Source: Apostichopus californicus (lineage: Eukaryota > Echinodermata > Holothuroidea > Aspidochirotida > Stichopodidae). From it: 41,828 nt of DNA. Made by a program: the position numbers and the translations under genes. The stretch's first letter is position 1. Each line of letters begins with the position of its first letter. The DNA is taken from positions 886 to 42,713 of the forward strand of contig JAIPMN010004157.1 in NCBI GenBank assembly GCA_020650975.1, written 5' to 3'. The notes below the pieces were generated by a model. The model made no database searches. It was given only the letters and a program-made list of their open reading frames with translations, and was not told where the DNA came from. Positions 39,401 through 41,785 of the stretch are shown piece after piece.

Positions 39401-40119
39401 ATATGATGTGGTTTACCTCTCAGAATGATTGTTAAGATTTAATGAACCCTGAACTGGTGTGAAAATTCAGTCTGCACTGGCTGGTTTACTGATCCTTGCA
39501 ACAGCCATGTATATCAACATTTTTATCTGTTGTATATTTACATAACACTTAAACATTCACACCCCTCGGAATGCAGTGACAGATCCATCCAAGATTTCAC
39601 AAAAAGGGGTGGCCTGGTGGCAAATATCAGGTAGATATCGAAATCCTAACTGAGATAGCAGTGCCTAAGAAGACATCGATCGTTAAAATGTAAGGAATAC
39701 ATGTGCGTGAAGCATGTCTAAACGTTTCCACCATGTATCCTATTGTGATCAAAATTACATGAATGTTACTAGCTAACTTTTATTGCCCAAACCATTTCAG
39801 AAGAAGGGGATCCAGGCATGGCAGTGTTGTAACAAGTCTGGGTGCAACTTGAAAATTTTGCCACAAATTTTTCACCAGAGAGATAAGACAGTGACAAGAG
39901 TTAGTGACTAGACTCAACTCACTCAAGTCAGGAAAATAATCACTTGATCTTAAAATGATGTGACAACTCGTTACAAGGCTGGGACCAAGGCCTCCTGGAT
40001 CTGCCCACGGCACTTTGCATTTATGATTGTATACAGTACAGAATACTATACCTGGTTGCCATTAGTACTGGAATAACTCAGCAGCTTGATACATCATCCC
40101 ATTAACAGCAGCATTACTT
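278..40119 (-). CDS. BTAF1: BTAF1 (TAF172/Mot1 family) gene, 37 coding exons, C-terminus outside window
   Basis: The product belongs to the Mot1/BTAF1 family. Family members are nuclear Snf2-type ATPases that bind TBP through N-terminal HEAT repeats and use ATP to remove TBP from DNA. Seen here: conserved N-terminus (MATRLDRLF after splicing), a basic segment, about 1000 residues of helical HEAT-like repeats, then an ATPase with [30 protein letters not shown], a motif IV region around [10 protein letters not shown] and THVGGLGLN. The 37 exon lengths sum to 5238 nt with consistent phases and no internal stop. Alignment from memory to the 1849-residue human protein shows no missing block up to WNPTKDLQ. 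The remaining exons (motif VI and tail) lie left of position 278. No frameshift or missing catalytic residue was seen, so the gene looks intact. Confidence 0.96.
432..1206. repeat. Dispersed element rich in GAGTACTTGAGTACT motifs
   Basis: Intron 36 is filled with sequence rich in AAGTACT/GAGTAC motifs. A related copy lies at about 28770-29180; both contain GAGTACAGCATTTTA and later AAATATCAAATATACAAGAACC-type sequence. The ends at 432 and 1206 show a loose inverted similarity (GTTGTAxTCAAGTA). Possibly a non-autonomous DNA element. Class uncertain. Confidence 0.4.
1381..1458 (-). CDS. BTAF1: BTAF1 coding exon 36 (residues ~1677-1702)
   Basis: 78 nt, acceptor TTTCAG|, donor GCG|GTAATT, phase 2 to 2. 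It encodes [20 protein letters not shown] followed by GVVQR, the conserved YLRLDGS block of Snf2 helicases. Confidence 0.97.
1919..2333 (-). repeat. Tandem array (~71-bp period, ~6 units) starting at the intron 35 donor
   Basis: GGGTCTTACTTATAG recurs about every 71 bases, starting near 1964, 2037, 2108, 2178, 2248 and 2304. On the gene strand each unit begins AAGTAAGACCC, the same as the real donor of exon 35 (CTAAA|GTAAGACCC). One unit has GTAATACCC. The unit nearest the exon is about 15 bp shorter. The rest of the 856-bp intron shows nothing recognisable. Confidence 0.9.
2315..2437 (-). CDS. BTAF1: BTAF1 coding exon 35: motif IV (residues ~1636-1676)
   Basis: 123 nt, acceptor CATCAAG|, donor CTAAA|GTAAGA, phase 2 to 2. 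It encodes [20 protein letters not shown] and [20 protein letters not shown], the start of the second RecA lobe. The intron 35 tandem array begins at its donor. Confidence 0.96.
2438..3845 (-). other. Intron 34
   Basis: 1.4 kb of intron. Apart from a G-run at 2997-3007 no gene, repeat family or structured element was recognised. Intron 33 (3995-4310) and intron 32 (4428-5131) are likewise featureless. Confidence 0.6.
3846..3994 (-). CDS. BTAF1: BTAF1 coding exon 34 (residues ~1587-1635)
   Basis: 149 nt, acceptor TATAAAG|, donor GAG|GTGAGA, ends in phase 2. It encodes [20 protein letters not shown], then [13 protein letters not shown]. YLRKxCNHP is a Snf2-family signature. A second AG nine bases into the exon would delete AIQ and is less likely. 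Confidence 0.96.
4311..4427 (-). CDS. BTAF1: BTAF1 coding exon 33 (residues ~1548-1586)
   Basis: 117 nt, acceptor GCTAG|, donor CAG|GTAAGA, phase 0. It encodes [19 protein letters not shown] and ends in TAKGHIFQ. The middle is a variable linker, slightly shorter than in human. Confidence 0.95.
5132..5262 (-). CDS. BTAF1: BTAF1 coding exon 32 (residues ~1504-1547)
   Basis: 131 nt, acceptor ACCAG|, donor CAG|GTAATC, ends in phase 0. It encodes [20 protein letters not shown] and then [18 protein letters not shown], the conserved Snf2 bridge between the two RecA lobes. Confidence 0.98.
5377..5600 (+). repeat. Dispersed repeat copy B (inverted to copy A at 1-227)
   Basis: It runs from GCATTGAAGACTTGCCC to GTACACTAGTGTCT in intron 31. 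It matches the reverse complement of 1-227 over its full length with scattered differences and small indels. Confidence 0.75.
5978..6119 (-). CDS. BTAF1: BTAF1 coding exon 31 (residues ~1457-1503)
   Basis: 142 nt, acceptor TTCGTAG|, donor GCAG|GTAGAA, ends in phase 1. It encodes [20 protein letters not shown] and [13 protein letters not shown], completing motif III (TPIQ|NNVLELW). Its acceptor lies only 36 nt from the nearest repeated donor of the intron 30 array. Confidence 0.98.
6141..7709 (-). repeat. 44-bp tandem array derived from the exon 30 donor junction
   Basis: The 44-bp unit, read on the gene strand, is ACTGATACTGTCAGGA + ACACCGATACAG + GTAAATTATCTAACAG. It equals the last 28 nt of exon 30 followed by the first 16 nt of intron 30. 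About 21 copies occur: eleven at 6141-6605 and about ten at 7246-7709, the last being the real junction. About 18 extra units keep a GGTAAAT-like donor. Two have lost it (CCATATATCGG variants near 7310 and 7487). The array is interrupted by a transposon at 6614-7237. It makes up almost all of intron 30. Confidence 0.95.
6606..7245. mobile_element. 624-bp non-autonomous DNA transposon (hAT-like) with 8-bp TSD
   Basis: A perfect 14-bp terminal inverted repeat, CATAGGCGTAGGAG at 6614-6627 and CTCCTACGCCTATG at 7224-7237, is bounded by a perfect 8-bp direct repeat GTTCCTGA (6606-6613 and 7238-7245). The 8-bp duplication fits hAT (class is inference). The interior has no transposase. It holds about five units of an 86-bp repeat beginning GTGAAAATTCGGG, plus G/C-rich runs near the left end. 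The target site is inside a 44-bp array unit, so the insertion is younger than the array. Confidence 0.92.
7666..7795 (-). CDS. BTAF1: BTAF1 coding exon 30: motifs II and III (residues ~1413-1456)
   Basis: 130 nt, acceptor TGCAG|, donor CAG|GTAAAT, ends in phase 0. It encodes [20 protein letters not shown] and ends with [14 protein letters not shown] is the Walker B/motif II box and SGTPIQ is motif III. The last 28 nt and the first 16 nt of the intron form the unit of the 44-bp array that fills intron 30. Read-through into the intron meets a stop after VNYLTD. Confidence 0.98.
7994..8180 (+). repeat. LINE/SINE 3' tail, near-identical inverted copy of 13954-14140
   Basis: It contains AAAGCGCTCTTGAACATGCT, AGCGCTATATAAATTTGG and a (TAA)n end, the typical tail of L2/CR1-clade LINEs and the SINEs that use them. 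About 170 bases match the reverse complement of 13954-14140 with very few differences. Intron 29 otherwise holds nothing recognisable. Confidence 0.75.
9017..9094 (-). CDS. BTAF1: BTAF1 coding exon 29 (residues ~1387-1412)
   Basis: 78 nt, acceptor CATAG|, donor CCG|GTGAGT, phase 2 to 2. It encodes [19 protein letters not shown], nearly identical to [19 protein letters not shown] of human BTAF1. Confidence 0.97.
9387..9526 (-). CDS. BTAF1: BTAF1 coding exon 28: motif Ia (residues ~1341-1386)
   Basis: 140 nt, acceptor TACAG|, donor ACG|GTAATA, ends in phase 2. It encodes [20 protein letters not shown] followed by KQFC, the Snf2 motif Ia region, then [13 protein letters not shown]. Insertions common in vertebrates upstream of motif Ia are shorter here. 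Confidence 0.96.
9527..10730 (-). other. Intron 27
   Basis: 1.2 kb without a recognised element. It contains a C-run at 10641-10652 and C-rich text near 10350. Small ORFs here show no family similarity. Confidence 0.6.
10731..10871 (-). CDS. BTAF1: BTAF1 coding exon 27: ATPase motif I (residues ~1294-1340)
   Basis: 141 nt, acceptor CTTAG|, donor AAG|GTATCA, phase 0. It encodes [20 protein letters not shown], then [23 protein letters not shown] is the Walker A motif that binds ATP. The GGTAAG inside the GKT codons looks like a donor but is read through. Confidence 0.98.
11262..11400 (-). repeat. Repeat fragment with conserved hairpin (GAAGAAGATCC...GGATCGAAACGTC)
   Basis: On the minus strand the text reads GCCTTTGAAGAAGATCCTGC then TAGGATCGAAACGTCAGGCC. 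The GATCC/GGATC stem sits between GAAGAA and GAAACGTC, enclosed by GCCT/AGGC. It looks like a terminal region of an older repeat, later split by the element at 11408-12264. Family not identified. Confidence 0.4.
11400..12272. mobile_element. ~857-bp non-autonomous DNA transposon with tandem subterminal repeats
   Basis: The left arm (11408-11525) and right arm (12110-12264) are inverted to each other, sharing CTGGTCACTTCGCCCAACAA and CCATTTCGCCCAAC. Each arm contains tandem copies of the 22-bp unit GGTTGGGCGAAATGACCAGG CT or variants. A direct repeat AGTAGACA flanks it (11400-11407 and 12265-12272), an 8-bp duplication as in hAT. The AT-rich core holds internal duplications (GGAAACGTTCGGGAATTGTT twice; CCCCTTTGTTTGTGTAATAA twice) and no transposase. 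Confidence 0.8.
12489..12712 (+). repeat. 15-bp minisatellite (CTCCCACTAATGCCC)
   Basis: About fifteen units of CTCCCACTAATGCCC and shortened variants lie in intron 26. The plus strand is almost pure pyrimidine plus A. Long ORFs over it (PLPLM or GRGIS repeats) are artefacts of the period divisible by three. Confidence 0.88.
13300..13356 (+). repeat. Degenerate tRNA-like fragment (tRNA pseudogene or SINE head)
   Basis: TAGCTCAGTTAGTGGAGC (13303-13320) matches a pol III A box and GTTCGAACC (13346-13354) a B box. The A-B spacing is shorter than in a functional tRNA and no acceptor stem is visible, so a working tRNA gene is unlikely. Confidence 0.5.
13504..13656 (-). CDS. BTAF1: BTAF1 coding exon 26 (residues ~1243-1293)
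   Basis: 153 nt, acceptor CACAG|, donor CAG|GTGAGT, phase 0. It encodes [10 protein letters not shown] and then [20 protein letters not shown] followed by YQQ, the bridge into the Snf2 domain (human [19 protein letters not shown]). Confidence 0.97.
13954..14362 (-). repeat. LINE/SINE 3' end with tandem duplication
   Basis: 13954-14140 is the inverted partner of 7994-8180 (TTTATATAGCGCTCTTTTCA, (ATT)n tail at the left). A second, more diverged copy of its upstream part follows at about 14205-14362. Both copies share ATAGATTTACAGTGAAATTC and AAGTGAGTTTTAAGTAA at a spacing of about 175 bp. Confidence 0.7.
14534..14682 (-). CDS. BTAF1: BTAF1 coding exon 25 (residues ~1193-1242)
   Basis: 149 nt, acceptor ATCAG|, donor GAG|GTAACT, ends in phase 0. 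It encodes [20 protein letters not shown] and then [19 protein letters not shown], almost identical to the human block [20 protein letters not shown]. This is the last HEAT region before the ATPase. Confidence 0.97.
15702..15903 (-). CDS. BTAF1: BTAF1 coding exon 24 (residues ~1126-1192)
   Basis: 202 nt, acceptor CTCAG|, donor TCGT|GTAATG, ends in phase 1. It encodes [20 protein letters not shown] and [13 protein letters not shown], matching LPHLYMCLQYPSTAVRHMAARC. The nearby ATC|GTGTAA donor is rejected because only GTAATG keeps the phase into exon 25. Confidence 0.94.
15963..16276 (-). mobile_element. tRNA-derived SINE with LINE-type GCGCTATATAAA tail
   Basis: On the minus strand the head has an A-box-like TGGCCAATTGGCT (16254-16266) and B box GGTTCAATTCC (16208-16218). 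A core follows with CCTGTCAGATAACTTG, and a 3' end TAAGCGCTTTGAGACATATC ... AAGCGCTATATAAA and (ATT)n. It is about 310 bp and fairly intact, in intron 24. Confidence 0.85.
16768..16871 (-). CDS. BTAF1: BTAF1 coding exon 23 (residues ~1091-1125)
   Basis: 104 nt, acceptor TTTTCAG|, donor AAG|GTATTA, phase 1 to 0. It encodes [20 protein letters not shown], aligning with PAQELVNSLQVFETAAA. Confidence 0.9.
17688..18490 (-). repeat. 36/37-bp tandem array, ~22 units, next to the exon 22 donor
   Basis: The plus-strand unit is TACTAACTTTCTCCATGTTG + AGTATTACATGCAATA. About 22 units run without interruption and end about 30 nt from the exon 22 donor (18517-18518). Variants with CTTACTCC and CTCACTCC (near 18350 and 18463) read GGA|GTAAGT and GGA|GTGAGT on the gene strand. 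The left part of intron 22 (16872-17687) is C/G-run-rich and otherwise unremarkable. Confidence 0.93.
18519..18780 (-). CDS. BTAF1: BTAF1 coding exon 22 (residues ~1004-1090)
   Basis: 262 nt, acceptor ACCCAG|, donor GGAA|GTAAGT, ends in phase 1. It encodes [18 protein letters not shown] and then [20 protein letters not shown] followed by a Trp-containing helix, matching VQRRGAEFALTTIVKHFGGE and its LPHLWDAM. The 36-bp array begins about 30 nt into the following intron. Confidence 0.94.
19181..19468 (-). CDS. BTAF1: BTAF1 coding exon 21 (residues ~908-1003)
   Basis: 288 nt, acceptor TTTAAG|, donor CAG|GTACAA, phase 0. It encodes [20 protein letters not shown] and DPRCTPSA, matching TRTPCPNSKIIKNLCSSLCV. 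A Ser/Gly-rich segment ([20 protein letters not shown]) follows and is probably disordered. An alternative donor 9 nt downstream (AAG|GTTATG) would add three codons. Confidence 0.93.
19872..19989 (-). CDS. BTAF1: BTAF1 coding exon 20 (residues ~868-907)
   Basis: 118 nt, acceptor ATCAG|, donor CAG|GTGAGA, ends in phase 0. It encodes [20 protein letters not shown] followed by LEKDVGIQ, matching QLPEKLNPIIKPLMETIKKE. Confidence 0.95.
20265..20690. repeat. Direct duplication, ~202-bp period, two copies
   Basis: The block starting GATGCAGGTGAAATTACTCT near 20270 is repeated from 20472, sharing AGCAGCAGTGGGACGAAG and ATTAGTTTACTGCTTGGTAT. The two copies differ at few positions, so the duplication is recent. 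It lies in intron 19. Confidence 0.85.
20749..21020 (+). mobile_element. Probable LINE 3' end with (GAAAT)n tail
   Basis: T-rich sequence with TTTATTATTTATTATTTTC ends in ATGGAAAAAATAAATGAAAT repeated as GAAAT units. This looks like a non-LTR retrotransposon 3' end. No coding part is recognised. Confidence 0.4.
21313..21480 (-). CDS. BTAF1: BTAF1 coding exon 19 (residues ~812-867), coiled-coil-like segment
   Basis: 168 nt, acceptor TTCCAG|, donor AAG|GTTATT, phase 2 to 2. It encodes [20 protein letters not shown] and ends [20 protein letters not shown]. This charged helix corresponds to the human stretch TIDQASDLVTTVF...RQQVQMTV. Sequence conservation is weak but position and helix pattern agree. 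Confidence 0.88.
21520..21665 (+). repeat. ACA/AAC-rich low-complexity stretch
   Basis: About 150 bases of AACAACA, ATCAACA and ACACACAACATCAACA text in intron 18. A simple-sequence tract with no coding potential on the gene strand. Confidence 0.7.
21899..22058. mobile_element. Short hAT-like MITE with assembly gap
   Basis: Terminal repeats CAGTGGCATAACCAG (21907-21921) and CTGGTTATGCCACTG (22036-22050) are flanked by the 8-bp duplication ACCTTCCT (21899-21906 and 22051-22058). The inner arms are a run of G on one side and a run of C on the other, separated by 73 unknown bases (21948-22020). The true element length is unknown. Confidence 0.9.
22119..22177 (-). CDS. BTAF1: BTAF1 coding exon 18 (residues ~793-811)
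   Basis: 59 nt, acceptor TTTCAG|, donor AAG|GTAGAT, ends in phase 2. It encodes [19 protein letters not shown], aligning weakly with QLISSLADVHIE after ECK in human. Splice sites and phases on both sides fit, but similarity is low over this short segment. Confidence 0.78.
22435..22840. repeat. Short local duplications in intron 17
   Basis: TACTCTATATTGCTAC-type words repeat several times at 22445-22515. A duplication of about 95 bp around ACTCTATTGAGTTC (22678 and 22761) and TTTTTCACT-GAGCAAGA follows. Confidence 0.6.
23268..23378 (-). CDS. BTAF1: BTAF1 coding exon 17 (residues ~756-792)
   Basis: 111 nt, acceptor GTCACAG|, donor AAG|GTGAGT, phase 0. It encodes [17 protein letters not shown], matching YYDEIAVPFTRMQNECK. 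An internal TTCCAG could be taken for the acceptor but would break the phase. Confidence 0.92.
23540..23612 (+). repeat. LINE/SINE tail (GGCGCTATATAAATTCTG)
   Basis: TTGTAAAAGCACCTAAGAGG followed by GAGGCGCTATATAAATTCTG and an (AAAT)n end resembles the tails at 8100 and 15970 but is a different subfamily. Confidence 0.6.
23730..23980 (-). mobile_element. tRNA-derived SINE, degraded copy
   Basis: On the minus strand a tRNA-like head with an A-box-like CTCGAGTGGAAAGAGGTG and B box GGTTCGACTCC (23884-23894) is followed by AAGGTGGGATTTTACCCA. The downstream part (TGGATAGCCACCC, AAGTTACAAGCAG) matches the SINE at 36395-36665, so they are one family. Confidence 0.7.
24191..24356 (-). CDS. BTAF1: BTAF1 coding exon 16 (residues ~700-755)
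   Basis: 166 nt, acceptor CTTCAG|, donor AAG|GTATTA, ends in phase 0. It encodes [10 protein letters not shown] and then [20 protein letters not shown] followed by WAETQK, matching HLNSKSALQRISVALVICEW of human. Confidence 0.94.
24840..24935. repeat. ~57-bp direct duplication
   Basis: CAATGAG(T/A)TCTACTCATTAAGTACTAT occurs twice about 57 bases apart in intron 15. A minor tandem duplication. Confidence 0.7.
25269..25423 (-). CDS. BTAF1: BTAF1 coding exon 15 (residues ~649-699), divergent linker
   Basis: 155 nt, acceptor CAATAG|, donor CAG|GTTGGT, ends in phase 2. It encodes a hydrophilic linker with [20 protein letters not shown] and ends RLNAC. Human has EYIAGADTIMED and RARMMAAKLLGAL here. 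Similarity is low except at YIAGD and the final helix. Confidence 0.9.
25497..25650 (+). repeat. Polypurine tract in intron 14
   Basis: About 150 bases almost free of pyrimidines on the plus strand (GGAGGGAGGGGAAGGAGAGA and similar). On the gene strand this is a polypyrimidine tract, about 75 nt upstream of the exon 15 acceptor region in genomic terms but inside intron 15's neighbour, intron 14. Confidence 0.7.
26479..26628 (-). CDS. BTAF1: BTAF1 coding exon 14 (residues ~599-648)
   Basis: 150 nt, acceptor TTAACAG|, donor AGG|GTAAGC, phase 0. It encodes a HEAT repeat ending in [19 protein letters not shown], matching AWLCLMMQPSHLPIDLNML in human. Confidence 0.94.
26629..28319 (-). other. Introns 13 and 12 (around exon 13)
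   Basis: Apart from exon 13 (27577-27684), no repeat family, RNA gene or other structured element was recognised. The ORF of 157 codons at 26532-27005 on the plus strand has no recognisable domain and overlaps exon 14 antisense. Confidence 0.6.
27577..27684 (-). CDS. BTAF1: BTAF1 coding exon 13 (residues ~563-598)
   Basis: 108 nt, acceptor TTTCAG|, donor AAG|GTTAGA, phase 0. It encodes [20 protein letters not shown], matching SWLIPILPDMLRHIFQFCVL of the vertebrate protein. Confidence 0.94.
28320..28592 (-). CDS. BTAF1: BTAF1 coding exon 12 (residues ~472-562)
   Basis: 273 nt, acceptor AAACAG|, donor GAG|GTGAGA, phase 0. It encodes [20 protein letters not shown], then a Gly/Ser-rich loop ([10 protein letters not shown]) where vertebrates have a different loop, then [20 protein letters not shown]. 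The loop is probably surface-exposed between HEAT helices (inference). Confidence 0.95.
28770..29180 (+). repeat. Second copy of the GAGTAC-rich dispersed element
   Basis: It shares CAGAGTACAGCATTTTA and TTTTTCGAGTACTTTTATTT with the element in intron 36 (432-680). Degenerate, in intron 11. Confidence 0.45.
29335..29555 (+). repeat. Dispersed repeat, related to 37940-38200
   Basis: It shares CAAATTCAGATT, a block with ATACCCxCAAATAG and GTCAAATGxATAxATTGGTA, and TTTGCTACA with 37940-38200 in the same order and orientation. Family unknown, copies diverged. Confidence 0.55.
29796..29936 (-). CDS. BTAF1: BTAF1 coding exon 11 (residues ~425-471)
   Basis: 141 nt, acceptor TTACAG|, donor CAG|GTGAGC, phase 0. 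It encodes [20 protein letters not shown], a textbook HEAT repeat, nearly identical to [20 protein letters not shown] in human BTAF1. Confidence 0.96.
30780..30956 (-). CDS. BTAF1: BTAF1 coding exon 10 (residues ~366-424)
   Basis: 177 nt, acceptor TTTCAG|, donor GAG|GTTAGC, phase 0. It encodes [20 protein letters not shown], then [20 protein letters not shown], two consecutive HEAT repeats with conserved Mot1-family residues. Confidence 0.96.
31115..31440 (+). mobile_element. LINE relic, 3' end
   Basis: A short frame at about 31135-31222 reads [19 protein letters not shown] and then stops, resembling the C-terminal end of LINE reverse transcriptase proteins (WNxLP...LKS). Downstream is a hairpin (GGAGTCTTCCAC ... 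ATGGAAGACTTCC) and a 3' end AAAACAAATCAATAAAAAAA. Too short to classify. Confidence 0.45.
32452..32547 (-). CDS. BTAF1: BTAF1 coding exon 9 (residues ~334-365)
   Basis: 96 nt, acceptor GGCAG|, donor GAG|GTTTGT, phase 0. It encodes [20 protein letters not shown] followed by DFVSDE, nearly identical to the family block WLEDLVIRLLCVFALDRFGD. Confidence 0.95.
33186..33260 (+). repeat. G-rich tract (GGGGTGGGTTGA repeats)
   Basis: GGGGTGGGTTGAAAGGGGTG-type units repeat over about 70 bases, giving many runs of three or more G on the plus strand, the transcribed (template) strand of BTAF1. It lies about 120 nt downstream of the exon 8 donor, in intron 8. Confidence 0.8.
33378..33536 (-). CDS. BTAF1: BTAF1 coding exon 8 (residues ~281-333)
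   Basis: 159 nt, acceptor TTTTAG|, donor CAG|GTGATA, phase 0. It encodes [20 protein letters not shown] and then [18 protein letters not shown], a clear HEAT repeat matching SWEVRHGAGTGLREILKAHG of human BTAF1. Confidence 0.95.
33946..34081 (-). CDS. BTAF1: BTAF1 coding exon 7 (residues ~235-280), variable linker
   Basis: 136 nt, acceptor TTTTCAG|, donor GAG|GTACGT. It encodes a poorly conserved linker with [23 protein letters not shown] is a possible nuclear localisation signal, and human BTAF1 has EEKRRKI at the same place. The frame closes exactly in phase 0. Confidence 0.88.
34202..34400 (+). repeat. C-rich polypyrimidine tract in intron 6
   Basis: About 200 bases dominated by CCCTCCCTCC, CATCCCC and similar words. 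No gene signal. Confidence 0.7.
34915..35054 (-). CDS. BTAF1: BTAF1 coding exon 6 (residues ~189-234), basic region
   Basis: 140 nt, acceptor TAACAG|, donor CAG|GTTAGA, ends in phase 2. It encodes [20 protein letters not shown] followed by KQRSRDG. This strongly basic stretch corresponds to the human segment MSNRQKNKAKRMAK and may serve in nuclear import (inference). Confidence 0.93.
36100..36380 (+). mobile_element. LINE relic with (TAA)n tail
   Basis: Broken frames give NELPAS and [11 protein letters not shown], as at the C-terminus of LINE ORF2 proteins (WNxLP ... FKxxLKTHL). After them come CTGTGCTATATAATAATT and an (ATA)n tail. It has stops and frameshifts and is non-functional. Confidence 0.5.
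36390..36665 (-). mobile_element. tRNA-derived SINE with well-kept pol III promoter
   Basis: On the minus strand the head reads GCTGTAGCCGAGTGGATAAA then GGCGGTGGCATTTGAAG, with an A box at 36636-36656 and B box GGTTCGATTCC (36583-36593). It resembles a tRNA with a long variable arm (Ser/Leu type). The body continues to about 36390. Same family as 23730-23980. Confidence 0.85.
36714..36880 (-). CDS. BTAF1: BTAF1 coding exon 5 (residues ~133-188)
   Basis: 167 nt, acceptor CTGCAG|, donor TTG|GTGAGT, ends in phase 0. It encodes [20 protein letters not shown] and then [19 protein letters not shown], the conserved charged helix and acidic DLFNDDDL stretch of BTAF1. Confidence 0.95.
37119..37265 (-). 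CDS. BTAF1: BTAF1 coding exon 4 (residues ~84-132)
   Basis: 147 nt, acceptor TTGCAG|, donor CCG|GTAAAT, phase 1 to 1. It encodes a Ser/Pro linker and then [15 protein letters not shown] and [11 protein letters not shown]. This matches the conserved family segment ending in SLLGSAG. Confidence 0.95.
37408..37500. mobile_element. Possible degraded hAT-like end (ATGGCGTAGCTAGAAAC)
   Basis: ACATGGCGTAGCTAGAAACT followed by G-rich text resembles the CAGTGGCGTA-type ends elsewhere in the window. No matching inverted end or target duplication was found. Confidence 0.3.
37595..37709 (-). CDS. BTAF1: BTAF1 coding exon 3 (residues ~46-83)
   Basis: 115 nt, acceptor TTTTTAG| and donor AAAG|GTAACT, ends in phase 1. 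It encodes [17 protein letters not shown] and then [12 protein letters not shown], the second N-terminal HEAT repeat. Confidence 0.94.
37940..38200 (+). repeat. Dispersed repeat, related to 29335-29555
   Basis: Same order of shared words as the copy at 29335, in intron 2. The text has loosely palindromic borders (CGACCAAATTTCTGTTTGGT). Family unknown. Confidence 0.55.
38393..38516 (-). CDS. BTAF1: BTAF1 coding exon 2 (residues ~4-45)
   Basis: 124 nt between CTGTAG| and AAG|GTAAAT. It encodes [20 protein letters not shown] and continues with [13 protein letters not shown], the first HEAT-like helices of the family and nearly identical to vertebrate BTAF1. Together with exon 1 it gives exactly 45 codons. 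Confidence 0.95.
38755..39137. mobile_element. 367-bp hAT MITE with 8-bp TSD
   Basis: Terminal repeats CAGGGGTGGGAAACC (38763-38777) and GGTTGCCCACCCCTG (39115-39129) are flanked by the 8-bp duplication ATGTAGAG (38755-38762 and 39130-39137). CAGGGGTGGGCAA-type ends with a GGCCGC-rich subterminal region are typical of widespread animal hAT elements. No transposase inside. Confidence 0.93.
40052..40119 (-). CDS. BTAF1: BTAF1 start exon: 57-nt 5' UTR plus 11 coding bases (coding exon 1)
   Basis: The minus strand reads TTTCTTACAG|AAG at the right edge, then 57 nt of leader, ATGGCAACCAG, then donor GTATAG. The coding part is 40052-40062. It encodes M-A-T plus two bases of an Arg codon completed by exon 2, giving MATRLDRLF. 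Vertebrate BTAF1 also has a very short first coding exon (MAVSR). The 3' splice site implies at least one non-coding exon further right. The leader has three upstream ATGs (see findings). Confidence 0.85.
40062..40114 (-). promoter_or_regulatory. Two overlapping uORFs ending on the BTAF1 start codon
   Basis: In the leader, a 6-codon uORF (40114-40094, MLLLMG) ends in a TGA that overlaps the ATG of an 11-codon uORF (40097-40062, [11 protein letters not shown]). That second uORF ends in a TAA sharing one base with the main ATG (TAATG). Whether ribosomes use them is inference. Confidence 0.45.
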
Positions 40120-41785
40120 CTGTAAGAAACAACAAGCAATAGAAACTTAACAAAATACCAATTCAAAATATAAAACAAATCATGCATAAAACAGAACATT
40201 TTTTAGTCTTTTTAAACATCTGAAGATATATGGTGCCTACTGAGTTTAACAGATAATGCAATAGGTTGTGAAACCCATCATGTCATGAGTCTATTTGCAC
40301 ATGGATACTTTACATACACACACAACAACATAAAATCCCTAATTGACAGTAACATTAAGCGCACATATGTAAAGTAAGTATAGGGTATAGTTACAAGCTT
40401 TGGTTGATTTTTCATAATTCACATGAGAATAATTCCTCCCTCCCTTAGTTACCTAAGTAAGGAAGCAGAGTTTGTTTGAAGAATTTGACTTGACAAACAT
40501 GATGTAAACTTATTGTAGTCGTGAACCTCTGCACATTGCTGATGACAATCAGGGAAAACACTACATGTCCAGCTTCACACACTGAAGATGTCTTGACTTG
40601 GCATGTCTAGATCAGTTGCAGTCTTAGCCACACAAACACACACCATCCAACTATCTCAAACATTCCATGTTTACAACTGTCTTGTTGGTTCATTTCAGTC
40701 GGGCAGTGTTCTACCAGCACAAGGTGGTGGCATACTTTGGTAGCAATCATCTCAAGATCATATTGATGTCAAATTGTCATTAAACTAGGCCAAGTTATGC
40801 TTTACTTTCTAAATCTGCCATCTTCTATTTATCCATTAATTAGTTTACATAGTTTTGTCTTTATCTACTGCTTTGTAACTAACACCAAGGCCAAGGCTTT
40901 GACAAACCTTCTAGCAGGGTTAAAGGATCTGGCAGGATTTTAAGGATCTGTCAGGATCTATGCATCTGGCAGTTTCAATCTTCTTCAAGTTCAATTACCC
41001 TTAGTTAGGTAGGCTAGCCTAGTTCCTTATAACAGTTGGGCATGGCAGGGTCTGCTGTGACAATGTGAGGTGAATTTTTCTAACAGCTATTCATCTCATA
41101 ACTCAATTTCCAACCAATCACTTAGTTGCAATCCAAAATACTAGTGAAATACCTAGGTTAGTTTTTATTTCAAATATACTTGTTACTAGCTCTTTGTAGT
41201 TACAGGTTTTTGCTATTTTAAACAACATTGGTACTAGTTCCGCGATAACAACATGGGCAAAACTTTGTGTAGGCTAGGGTATGGCTCTGAGCAGAACTTA
41301 TGTATTTTGTAAACTTAACAATACGTGCGACACAGCATAACATTACCTCTCACTTTCTGTATTTCGTCGACGTGGACAACCTTTATTTTAACTCGTATAT
41401 TAACTCTAATCCTTTGTGCTTTCAGCCTGCAAATAACGTTTATTTCGGATTAGGCACCGTTATAAGCAATGTACAGAGTTTCGTTAACAAGAGCTGAGAA
41501 ATTGTCAAACTGCATAGTGTATATATGAATGACCCCCTCTATCCAAACAAGAGCTGCACTTCGACGGACGTGGATTTGTTGAGGAAGGCGCGGCTATCAT
41601 TGACGATAGGGCGTACTAGCTAGGCCACTGTTATTTCGAATTTCGAGATTAAATAGTAACATGCAAATTGGAAATAAATAGTCGAAATTTTGACATGACA
41701 TTAAATTTCCTGTTTCCCAGGTGGGTCACCGCAAACTTCGTCAGCAGTCAGTGGATAGGGAAGTAACTAACACGTCTATATTCAT
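40120..41785 (-). other. BTAF1 upstream region or 5' UTR intron
   Basis: The 3' splice site at 40120 implies a non-coding first exon to the right. A GC-richer patch at about 41540-41640 is a candidate promoter or first-exon region, but no exon boundary could be fixed. No other gene or TATA-type element is supported. Confidence 0.4.
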
